The notes below the pieces were generated by a model that was not told the origin of the DNA, made no database searches, and saw nothing but the letters and a program-made list of their open reading frames with translations. The position numbers and the translations under genes were made by a program. Source: Candidatus Peregrinibacteria bacterium (GTDB taxonomy: Bacteria; Patescibacteriota; Gracilibacteria; UBA1369; LOWO2-01-FULL-3). From it: 32,913 bases of DNA. Below are positions 15,847-22,882 of this stretch, piece by piece. Where the stretch lies: positions 1 to 32,913 of the forward strand of contig JAUYJL010000020.1 of assembly GCA_030688025.1 (NCBI GenBank). Reading direction: 5' to 3'. Positions within the stretch are counted from its first letter, which is position 1. Each line of letters begins with the position of its first letter.

Positions 15847-16368
15847 ATGCCAACAACAACAAAGAAAACAACAACAGTCAAAAAAGAAAAAAAAGTAGTA
15901 CCAAAAAAAGTGGCACCTAAAAAAACAGCTTCAGTGAAAAAAGTCGTTGAAGATGCTTTAGATATGGGTCCTGCGACACCGGGCGGAAAATATTTTTACG
16001 CAAACGGAAAAAGAAAAACATCAATTGCAAGAGTTCGCCTATACAACGGTGCAGGCGCAATTACAGTAAACGATAAAAAAGCTGCAGAATACTTCGTTAA
16101 AACATTAGTAGGTCTAATAAAATCTCCACTAAAGCTAGTAGGCATGGATCAAAAATTCGACGTCATAGCCATCACAAAAGGTGGCGGCATGAATTCACAA
16201 GCTGAAGCCCTAAGACACGGTATCGCAAAAGCTTTGCTTGTTGCAGACGTATCCCTAAGACCAACTCTAAAGAAAGCCGGAATGCTTACTCGAGACTCAA
16301 GAATGAAAGAAAGAAAGAAATTTGGTTTGAAGAGAGCTCGTAAAGGACCACAGTTCAGCAAACGTTAA
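15847..16368 (+). CDS. rpsI: Ribosomal protein uS9 with Lys/Thr-rich N-terminal extension
   Basis: 173 residues against about 130 typical. S9's C-terminal tail reaches the P-site tRNA; here it ends MKERKKFGLKRARKGPQFSKR, the conserved form. The core begins near residue 49 (YFYANGKRKTSIARVRLYNG), and the GGGMNSQAEALRHGIAKAL motif is intact. The first roughly 48 residues are a Lys/Thr/Val-rich low-complexity stretch. It is the last gene of the ribosomal run, and the inverted-repeat element follows. Confidence 0.97.
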   Translation: MPTTTKKTTTVKKEKKVVPKKVAPKKTASVKKVVEDALDMGPATPGGKYFYANGKRKTSIARVRLYNGAGAITVNDKKAAEYFVKTLVGLIKSPLKLVGMDQKFDVIAITKGGGMNSQAEALRHGIAKALLVADVSLRPTLKKAGMLTRDSRMKERKKFGLKRARKGPQFSKR

Positions 16369-16400
16369 ACTTTGTCGAATCGTATTCGTATATTGTTTTA

Positions 16401-16612
16401 ATTGTTTGGAAAATATCTCAACAAAACTCGTGCTTCTTTTCATTATATTCTCAAGTTGAGACAATAACATACAGCTTGAAAACGATTTGAGTTCAATTTA
16501 GATATACTCTGGAATCAGACAAAAGAAACACGAGTTTTCAAGCTGTATGCTATTGTCTCAACGGATATTAAATAGAACGCAAATCGTTTTGTTGAGATAT
16601 TTTCCAAACAAT
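16401..16612. repeat. Complex inverted-repeat element with shuffled blocks
   Basis: A perfect 26-bp inverted repeat A/a bounds it (16401-16426 and 16587-16612). Inside are three further inverted pairs: X (16427-16440) with x (16521-16534), 13 of 14; C (16455-16482) with c (16535-16562), 27 of 28; Y (16483-16505) with y (16565-16586), about 20 of 22 with one gap. Order on the + strand is A X C Y x c y a. A simple palindrome would be A X C Y y c x a, so X and Y have traded partners. With A:a paired, X:x, C:c and Y:y cross each other, so only one can form at a time. No coding frame, T run or clear target-site duplication was seen. It lies between rpsI and trmD and contains trmD's promoter region. 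Confidence 0.85.
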
Positions 16613-16622
16613 CTGCTAAAAT
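16592..16622 (+). promoter_or_regulatory. trmD promoter, apparently leaderless
   Basis: Extended -10 TGC-TAAAAT (hexamer 16617-16622), with a possible -35 TTGAGA (16592-16597) at a long 19-bp spacing. Only 6 nt separate the -10 from the trmD ATG, so transcription would start at or next to the start codon. The -35 lies inside repeat arm a of the inverted-repeat element. Confidence 0.55.
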
Positions 16623-16628
16623 ACAACC

Positions 16629-17291
16629 ATGCGATTCGACATTCTCACAATTTTCCCAAACATCTTTGATTCCTATTTGAACCAAAGTATTTTAAAAAGA
16701 GCACAAGCAAAAAAGCTCATAGAGATACATGTTCACGACATTCGAACTTACTCAAAACAATCACATAAAAAAGTCGACGACATCCCTTATGGCGGAGGCG
16801 CCGGCATGGTCATGACACCTCAACCCATCTACGACGCAATTAAAGCCCTCAAAAAGGTCAATAAGGGGCGCGTGATATACTTCTCTCCTCGCGGACATTT
16901 ACTCACGCAACAGAGGGCGGAAAAACTGCTTAAGGAGCTAATCAAAAAACCAAAGACAGGATTTATTTTACTTTGCGGCCGATATGAAGGAATCGACGAA
17001 CGCATAATAGAAATGTCAGTTGATGAAGAAATTTCAATTGGAAAATACATTTTAACAGGCGGCGAAATCCCGGCAATGACATTCGTAGACTGCGTTTCAC
17101 GGCTTATCCCGGGCGTTTTAGGAAAAGAAGAATCTCATTTAAATGATTCATTTTCAAAAGCATTAAAAAGAAAAAAAGAATATCCTATCTACACTCGCCC
17201 AAGAGTATTTAAAAATAAAAAAGTCCCGGACGTACTTTTTTCCGGTAATCATAAAGACATAGAACAATGGAAAAACCAACACTTGAAATAA
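16629..17291 (+). CDS. trmD: tRNA (guanine-N1)-methyltransferase TrmD
   Basis: 220 residues. It methylates G37 of tRNAs using SAM, preventing frameshifts. A SPOUT knot fold is visible: YGGGAGMVM at 54-62, LCGRYEGID at 115-123, SIGKYILTGGE at 136-146 and the catalytic Asp in AMTFVDCVSRLIPGVLG (D154). It is shorter at the C-terminus than the roughly 255-residue E. coli enzyme, but the catalytic core is complete. It overlaps the next gene by 25 nt and probably leads an operon with it, yggU and rsmA. Confidence 0.97.
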   Translation: MRFDILTIFPNIFDSYLNQSILKRAQAKKLIEIHVHDIRTYSKQSHKKVDDIPYGGGAGMVMTPQPIYDAIKALKKVNKGRVIYFSPRGHLLTQQRAEKLLKELIKKPKTGFILLCGRYEGIDERIIEMSVDEEISIGKYILTGGEIPAMTFVDCVSRLIPGVLGKEESHLNDSFSKALKRKKEYPIYTRPRVFKNKKVPDVLFSGNHKDIEQWKNQHLK

Positions 17292-19012
17292 TACTTGCGC
17301 TAATCTTTGCATCCATTCCCTTAAGTGTTATTGCCTTAGCGAAGGTCGGCAACATATTCGCTCCACACAACAAAAACCTCGGAGACACCAAAACAATTTT
17401 GATAAATATTTTGGGAGTTTTAACGCGCACAGACCTAAAAATTCGAACAATATATTTTGATAAATACAAAGTAAGTCCATCCGAGAATGAAGATTTCGCA
17501 AAAATGGAAGATTTGGAAACACACGAAGAGACCTTGATAAAAAGACTTGAATTAAAGGAAAACCAATCTGTACAACAAATAGCAATTGCGATAAATTTTT
17601 GTCATTTCGAATATCTTCACAATTTGGAAACATTAATCAGTCATTATTTTTTCATGGCTGGATTAAACAAAGAAAGATTCAGAAGTGAATATGATTTAGT
17701 TCAAAGAATAAAAAATCATCCAGAAAGAAAAATATCCACAGCAATCCTTCAATCCACAACAAACAAAGAAATTTTCGCATTCTCAAAGGGAAACCCATGG
17801 AAGATATTGGAAAAATGCACACGCCTATACGAAAACGGAAAAAAAATAGATATGTCACAAAATGACAGAAGACGCTTAAGAAAAAAAATCGAAACATTAT
17901 CAAAAAACGGACAAAAAGTAATAGCCTTCGCATCAAAAGCATTACCGATAAAAAGACTCGCAAATTATGAAGCGGAATTTGTGGAGAGAGAGATGACATT
18001 TTTAGGTCTGATAGGATTAACAGAACCGCTAAATAAAGCCATAATCCCAGCCCTGGAAGAAGTTAAAAATCTAGGAATAAAAATATATATTTTAACAGAG
18101 ACAAAAGACAAAAAAGCGGTAGCAATTGCAAAAGAAATGGGGCTTATTAATTCATCTTACTTTGAATCCATCCCTAGCTCATACCTAAAACAACTGCAAG
18201 ATGCAAAGATAACAAAGATGACAGAAAACAAAGAAAAAGATTTCATTTTTACAGAACTTGATAAAGACGATAAAGAAAGGTTGACTAGAATTTTCACAGA
18301 GTTTGGGGAAAACCCGGCAATTATAGAAGAAACAAATTTAGAATTATTAAAAGAAATCCCCCTTCAAATTCAAAAAGGAAAATCGCTAAACAAAAATTAT
18401 TCAATGTTTTTGAAACATGCATTTTCATGCAAAATCGCAGAATTCATAGCAATTATAGCCGCAGTAGTTTTAAACACAGAGTCCCCTATTTCATTTTCGG
18501 CAATAATTTTACTCGATCTAACAATAAATTTACTTCTCGAATTATCGATTCTCTCCGAAAAATCCGAAGAACAAAAACAAAAAACATTTAAAGCCATTCT
18601 CAAATCTTCTGTTATACAAGGCGTTTTAACGGGCATAATCATTTCAGGAGTATACATAATAAACCTCATGCGCGACGGCTGGATCATCTTTGAAAGAATC
18701 GAGCCAAACGCCCCATCACACTTAAAAGCCTCCACAATAGCATTCGTTTTACTCGCAATGATTCAGATTATAAGCGCATTCAATTTTGAAAATCCAAGAA
18801 AAAGATTATATCTAATTCTCGCAGGAATAGTTTCAACAATGCTTTTATATATTTTTATTTCCTTCTCATTTTTCGCAAACTTTTTCAAATTCACAAAAAT
18901 TTTGGAACTCGACATCAACATAATTTTATTCGCGACAACAGTATATATCGTTTTCGCAGGAGCATGGAAAATCTTCACAAATAAGCCAAAAATCCACCAT
19001 GACAATCGATAA
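17267..19012 (+). CDS. Degenerate P-type ATPase-like membrane protein, catalytic motifs lost
   Basis: 581 residues resembling the second half of a P2-type cation ATPase: M4-like helix at 5-25, P/N domain at about 30-380, then six hydrophobic segments like M5-M10 (about 385-570). N-domain features remain (SKGNPWKILEKCTRLYENGK at 173-192; QKVIAFASKAL at 216-226; TFLGLIGLTEP at 244-254). The catalytic motifs are gone: DKTGTLT is replaced by NILGVLT (47-53, Asp lost), the TGD loop by TET (277-279), and GDGxND by GEN-P (347-350). The A domain and M1-M3 are missing. The long open frame with conserved topology suggests a retained pseudoenzyme rather than random decay. Role unknown. Confidence 0.7.
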   Translation: MEKPTLEIILALIFASIPLSVIALAKVGNIFAPHNKNLGDTKTILINILGVLTRTDLKIRTIYFDKYKVSPSENEDFAKMEDLETHEETLIKRLELKENQSVQQIAIAINFCHFEYLHNLETLISHYFFMAGLNKERFRSEYDLVQRIKNHPERKISTAILQSTTNKEIFAFSKGNPWKILEKCTRLYENGKKIDMSQNDRRRLRKKIETLSKNGQKVIAFASKALPIKRLANYEAEFVEREMTFLGLIGLTEPLNKAIIPALEEVKNLGIKIYILTETKDKKAVAIAKEMGLINSSYFESIPSSYLKQLQDAKITKMTENKEKDFIFTELDKDDKERLTRIFTEFGENPAIIEETNLELLKEIPLQIQKGKSLNKNYSMFLKHAFSCKIAEFIAIIAAVVLNTESPISFSAIILLDLTINLLLELSILSEKSEEQKQKTFKAILKSSVIQGVLTGIIISGVYIINLMRDGWIIFERIEPNAPSHLKASTIAFVLLAMIQIISAFNFENPRKRLYLILAGIVSTMLLYIFISFSFFANFFKFTKILELDINIILFATTVYIVFAGAWKIFTNKPKIHHDNR

Positions 19013-19280
19013 AAAAATTATAAGAATTTCCATCCCATCCTCAGGATATTTGCGAATAAAAGTAATTCCAAAAAGTGCAAAAAATTGTGTAACGGAAATT
19101 TTGGACGACAAAGAAAACGGACAAACATACAAAATAAAAATTGCAGCACCTGCAGAAAAAGGAAAAGCAAACGCGACATTAATAAAATTTTTAAGCAAAG
19201 AACTAAACACACCAACCGAAAAAATCTCTATAATAAGCGGAAAAACAGAACACTTGAAATTGATAAAAATATCACAATGA
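18999..19280 (+). CDS. YggU/DUF167 family protein
   Basis: 93 residues, the usual size for this small alpha/beta family of unknown function. The core signature is RIKVIPKSAKN followed by KIKIAAPAEKGKANATLIKFLSKEL and the closing ISIISGKTEHLKLIKI. It overlaps the ATPase-like gene by 14 nt and its TGA stop overlaps the rsmA ATG (ATGA). Members are often found near RNA-related genes; here it sits between trmD and rsmA. The function is not known, so no gene symbol is given. Confidence 0.9.
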   Translation: MTIDKKIIRISIPSSGYLRIKVIPKSAKNCVTEILDDKENGQTYKIKIAAPAEKGKANATLIKFLSKELNTPTEKISIISGKTEHLKLIKISQ

Positions 19281-20137
19281 ATCTCTCCGACATAAAAACG
19301 ATCAAAGAAATCCTAGAAAGAAATCAAACTTTCGCAAAAAAACATTTCGGACAAAACTTTTTAGTAGATCAAAATGTTTTAAATAGGATCACAGAAACTG
19401 CCGAAATCACACCAGAAGATAATATAATAGAAATCGGCCCAGGCCTCGGCGTTTTAACGCAAGAACTAGCCCAAAAAGCACACTCAGTAAAAACCATCGA
19501 AATAGACAGAAACATCATTCCTATACTTGAAGAAAATTTACAAACACTTGAAGCCGAAGAATACAAAAAAATCGAAATCATAAATCAAGACGCACTAAAA
19601 TACGAACCAACATTTGAGAATTATAAAGTTGTCGCAAACATTCCATACAACATCACTTCCCCACTAATCACACACTTCCTTACGCAAAAAAATAAACCAT
19701 CATCACTCACATTATTAGTACAAAAAGAAGTCGCAGAAAAACTTACAACACTCGAACCGGATATGACTATTTTATCGCTTAATACCGCACTTTACGCCGA
19801 AGCAAAATACATCAAAAAAGTGCCACCATCATGTTTTTATCCATCTCCAAATGTTGATTCCGCAATAATAAAAATTATACTTCGCTCTCCACAAGACGAA
19901 AATTTCATCCCACAAGAAACAGCAAAAAAAATTCTACAAATCGCAAAAATCGCATTTTCAAACAAACGCAAAAAACTTTCAAACACTTTGAAAAATATCA
20001 AAAACTTCACAACAGATTTACCAATCACTCCAGCAGAACTAACTCAAGCCTCCGAAAAATCACACATAGACTTCTCACGCAGACCAGAAACCTTGTCAGT
20101 CAAAGAATGGCAAGCCTTAGCGGAAAACCTACAGTAG
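19277..20137 (+). CDS. rsmA: 16S rRNA dimethyladenosine transferase RsmA/KsgA
   Basis: 286 residues. It dimethylates two adjacent adenosines near the 3' end of 16S rRNA and acts late in 30S maturation. After KHFGQNFLVDQN come motif I (IEIGPGLGVL, about 51-60), the acidic IEIDRNI at 74-80 and motif IV NIPYN at 121-125. The C-terminal helical domain ends with SRRPETLSVKEWQAL. The start at 19277 is chosen because it gives the normal N-terminus and a 4-nt ATGA overlap; longer in-frame upstream sequence overlaps yggU. It is convergent with the Fic gene. Confidence 0.96.
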   Translation: MNLSDIKTIKEILERNQTFAKKHFGQNFLVDQNVLNRITETAEITPEDNIIEIGPGLGVLTQELAQKAHSVKTIEIDRNIIPILEENLQTLEAEEYKKIEIINQDALKYEPTFENYKVVANIPYNITSPLITHFLTQKNKPSSLTLLVQKEVAEKLTTLEPDMTILSLNTALYAEAKYIKKVPPSCFYPSPNVDSAIIKIILRSPQDENFIPQETAKKILQIAKIAFSNKRKKLSNTLKNIKNFTTDLPITPAELTQASEKSHIDFSRRPETLSVKEWQALAENLQ

Positions 20138-20177
20138 GATCATCTTCAATCAAACAGGGATTCACCTCAATCGATCA

Positions 20178-21101
20178 TCATTCTCCACCAAAAACATCAA
20201 ATCCATCTTCTATAGCGTCACATAAAAAATCTTCCAAAAGACTAAAATCCTCATGCAATTGAGCTTTATTCAAATACGTATAATACAGTTTTTTATTTTC
20301 CTGCCTGATTATTGCCGGAGGAAAATTTTTGATAAGCAACATCGCTACTATAATAAGTCTACCAACTCTGCCATTTCCGTCTCCAAATGGATGAATTTTT
20401 TCAAATACGCTATGAACTTCGGAAATCTGATTAACGATATCATTCTTTTTCGCATTAATTAATGTGGTCAATTTCTCCATCAAATCAGGAACTTTTATAT
20501 AATTAGCCGTTGGAACATTCGCCCCAACAATCCTAACACCATATCTTCTATAAAAACCCGCATCATCTCTTATACTATTCATAAGAATCAAATGTAATTT
20601 TAATATCAATTCTTCCGTAATTTTTTCCTCTTTCACAAGATATTTCAGTAAATATTGCAAAGCCGCTTTATGATTTTTGACTTCCATCTGCTCAACAAGA
20701 CTTTTATTTGGCAAAACTTTATCATAAAAAAGAATTGCTCCTGTCTCATTTTCGTTTAAGGTGCTACCTTCTATCGAATTTGTATGATAAGTAAGAAGCA
20801 GAAGAAATTCATCATAAATATCAGGTTTATTAAGAATTTTTTTGAGAATATTTTTATTATTTTTACTCTTCAAGTAAATCAATTCCTTCTTCGCCTGCAA
20901 AACATTTTTCGGAATAATCTTTTGGCCAGTATATTGCTTATATAATTCATCAATCAAAGCTTGAGCCTTTAAATGAGGAACTGATTTTCCATTTATCCAG
21001 CTATTAATCGTAACAAAAGACACACCAAACTTACCCGCAAGTTTCTCCTGCGTCAGTCCGGTTAGCCTCTGAATAATCATTAATTTATCTGATATTGTCA
21101 T
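20178..21101 (-). CDS. HTH-Fic domain protein (predicted AMP-transferase/toxin-like)
   Basis: 307 residues. Residues 5-50 form an XRE-type helix-turn-helix (LTGLTQEKLAGKFGVSFVTI). The Fic domain carries the catalytic loop HPFGDGNGRVGR (H237-R248) and, before it, the inhibitory motif T107-x3-E111-G112 that in class II Fic proteins blocks ATP binding. Fic enzymes transfer AMP or similar groups to protein hydroxyls; the target here is unknown. The gene ends with TGA TGA and is 60 bp downstream of pyrF but has its own promoter with two palindromic operators, probably bound by its own HTH. Genes of this type are often mobile. Confidence 0.92.
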   Translation of the reverse strand: MTISDKLMIIQRLTGLTQEKLAGKFGVSFVTINSWINGKSVPHLKAQALIDELYKQYTGQKIIPKNVLQAKKELIYLKSKNNKNILKKILNKPDIYDEFLLLLTYHTNSIEGSTLNENETGAILFYDKVLPNKSLVEQMEVKNHKAALQYLLKYLVKEEKITEELILKLHLILMNSIRDDAGFYRRYGVRIVGANVPTANYIKVPDLMEKLTTLINAKKNDIVNQISEVHSVFEKIHPFGDGNGRVGRLIIVAMLLIKNFPPAIIRQENKKLYYTYLNKAQLHEDFSLLEDFLCDAIEDGFDVFGGE

Positions 21102-21107
21102 GACTCA

Positions 21108-21136
21108 ATCATACTAAACTTTATAAAGTTTGTCAA
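21108..21136 (-). promoter_or_regulatory. fic promoter, near-consensus and leaderless
   Basis: On the minus strand, TTGACA (21136-21131), a 17-bp spacer and TATGAT (21113-21108), followed 6 nt later by the ATG (21101). The start of transcription should coincide with the start codon, so the mRNA is predicted to be leaderless. Confidence 0.8.
21116..21131. promoter_or_regulatory. Operator palindrome O1 in the fic promoter spacer
   Basis: AAACTTTATAAAGTTT is a perfect 16-bp palindrome that fills the spacer between -35 and -10 of the fic promoter and touches the -35. Binding there would block polymerase. The same 16 bp recur at 21144-21159. Confidence 0.8.
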
Positions 21137-21143
21137 CTACACT

Positions 21144-21159
21144 AAACTTTATAAAGTTT
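21144..21159. promoter_or_regulatory. Operator palindrome O2 upstream of the fic promoter
   Basis: This is an identical copy of O1 (AAACTTTATAAAGTTT), centre-to-centre 28 bp away, and both copies share the preceding ACT on the + strand. It lies between the pyrF stop and the fic -35. Two sites suggest cooperative binding, probably by the HTH domain of the Fic protein. Confidence 0.75.
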
Positions 21160-21161
21160 CA

Positions 21162-22142
21162 CTACATTATTCTCGCCAAATCCATCTTCATTTTCATCAC
21201 AGCTTCTCTCGCAGCCTCCGCATATTTCGTTTCATCATAGCCCAAAATTTCATAAGCATTTGTAATTCCACGACTATTGTTTACGATGGCCCCAAGCCCT
21301 TTTTCGCCGCTCCCGCCACCAAAACACACAGCAACATCTTCAGCCTTTCCACCTTGCGCACCATACCCTGGAACCAAGAAATATGCATTTGGCATAATCT
21401 CACGAAGTCGTTTCGCCTGTTCAGGAAAAGTCGCTCCGGTAACCGCTCCGACAAAGCTATATCCATTTTCTCCAACATCATTCGCCCCCCAACTATCGAT
21501 CAAATGTCCAACAATCTCATAAAGTGCTTTACCGGTTTTTTTCTCAACCACCCCATCTCTTTCAACAACTTCCAAATCCTGCAAATCACTACTTGATGGA
21601 TTTGACGTCTTGTCCAAGACAAAAATCCCCTTTCCATATTTTCGACATTCCTCAATAAAAGGCTTAATTCCGTCCCATCCCAAATACGGAGTAACCGTCA
21701 CAGCATCAGCATCAAAAACCGGCATAACCACTTCTTCATCCCCCTCAAAAACAACCGTCTCGCCCAAAAAAGCCTGCGCATAAGCCTCCGCAGTCGACCC
21801 GATATCATTTCTTTTTGCATCAGCAATCGTCAAAAGTCCCTGTAATTTTGCATATTTCAAAGTTTCTTCATAACATTTTATTCCTTCATGTCCAAAAATT
21901 TCATAAAACGCAATCTGCGGTTTAACAATAGGAACAATATCATGCACAGCATCGATAATCCCCTTGTTAAAGGCCAAAATCGCGCTTGCCGCCGCCCCAA
22001 AAGGAGTGTGCTCTCCACCCTCCATCGCTTTCATTTTCAAAAATTTTGGAATCTTACCAATCCTCGGATCAAGTCCGACGCAAATCGAAGACCCTTTTGC
22101 CTTTACCGCTTCCACCAATTTATCTGCAAAATTCTTAACCAT
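21162..22142 (-). CDS. pyrF: Orotidine 5'-phosphate decarboxylase, long (type 2-like)
   Basis: 326 residues. It makes UMP from OMP, the last step of the pathway. The TIM barrel has ICVGLDPR near residue 20, KPQIAFYE at 74-81 and the catalytic DAKRNDIG at 108-115. The length and the ATYxxPG-like YFLVPGYGAQGG region fit the longer PyrF group. It is last in the minus-strand pyrD-pyrK-pyrE-pyrF arm. There is no Shine-Dalgarno sequence before ATG. Confidence 0.95.
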   Translation of the reverse strand: MVKNFADKLVEAVKAKGSSICVGLDPRIGKIPKFLKMKAMEGGEHTPFGAAASAILAFNKGIIDAVHDIVPIVKPQIAFYEIFGHEGIKCYEETLKYAKLQGLLTIADAKRNDIGSTAEAYAQAFLGETVVFEGDEEVVMPVFDADAVTVTPYLGWDGIKPFIEECRKYGKGIFVLDKTSNPSSSDLQDLEVVERDGVVEKKTGKALYEIVGHLIDSWGANDVGENGYSFVGAVTGATFPEQAKRLREIMPNAYFLVPGYGAQGGKAEDVAVCFGGGSGEKGLGAIVNNSRGITNAYEILGYDETKYAEAAREAVMKMKMDLARIM

Positions 22143-22175
22143 AATAATTTTATTAAATTCTATTTAGATTATACA

Positions 22176-22844
22176 TTACGCCCCATACTGCTCCCTATAT
22201 TTATTAATCAACTCCATTTTTTCATCATCAATATACACAACTCCATCCACTTCCTTATTATACAAAACCTCTACCACATCGTCCAAATTCACGATTGAGT
22301 ACACAGGAATTTTAAATTCTTCCTCCACAGATTTTACCGCAGAGACTCCATCATTATTTTTTTCCATTCGATCCATCGCGATCAAAATTCCGCTTGCCTT
22401 AGGGTTTCCATTGGCCTTCAAAACCTCCATACTTTCGCGTACAGCCGTCCCCGCAGTCATAACATCATCTATTAGCAAAACTCTAGTATCCTCATTTAAG
22501 GGCGCCCCGACAAGCAAATTCCCCTCTCCATGATCTTTAGCTTCCTTCCTGTTAAAACAATACCCGATATTTGCCCCAAAATCCCTAAAAAGAACCTCAA
22601 CAGTACAAGTAGCCAACGGAATTCCCTTATACGCAGGCCCAAAAATCACATCAACCTCAATTTTATTATCCAAAAAAGCTCCAGCATAAGCCTTCGCAAG
22701 TTCATGAATAAGTTCACCAGTAAAAAAACTTCCCGCGTTAAAAAAATACGGAGCAATTCTTCCACTTTTCAATGTAAATTCACCAAACTTCAACGCATTG
22801 GCCTTCACCAAAAGTTTTATAAAATCGATTTTGTATTGTTGCAT
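22176..22844 (-). CDS. pyrE: Orotate phosphoribosyltransferase
   Basis: 222 residues. It adds PRPP-derived ribose phosphate to orotate, forming OMP. The PRPP motif VLLIDDVMTAGTAVRE is at 122-137, the flexible loop NRKEAKDHGEG at about 98-108, and LKSGRIAPYFFN at about 25-36 forms part of the orotate site. Its gaps to pyrF and pyrK are 33 and 38 nt, consistent with one transcript. Slightly longer than E. coli PyrE (213). Confidence 0.96.
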   Translation of the reverse strand: MQQYKIDFIKLLVKANALKFGEFTLKSGRIAPYFFNAGSFFTGELIHELAKAYAGAFLDNKIEVDVIFGPAYKGIPLATCTVEVLFRDFGANIGYCFNRKEAKDHGEGNLLVGAPLNEDTRVLLIDDVMTAGTAVRESMEVLKANGNPKASGILIAMDRMEKNNDGVSAVKSVEEEFKIPVYSIVNLDDVVEVLYNKEVDGVVYIDDEKMELINKYREQYGA

Positions 22845-22882
22845 CCCTTTAAATTGTTAATTTTTTAATTAAATAAAATTTG

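Noticed and set aside
16371-16400. Intrinsic terminator for the ribosomal operon at CGAAT-CGT-ATTCG (16376-16388)
   Set aside because: The stem is only 5 bp and weak, and the following sequence is not a clean T run; the operon end may rely on the downstream inverted repeats.
19278-20180. Recoding of TGA as glycine (code 25) as in Gracilibacteria
   Set aside because: TGA ends the YggU gene with a classical ATGA overlap to rsmA and ends the Fic gene (TGATGA), so TGA is a stop here.
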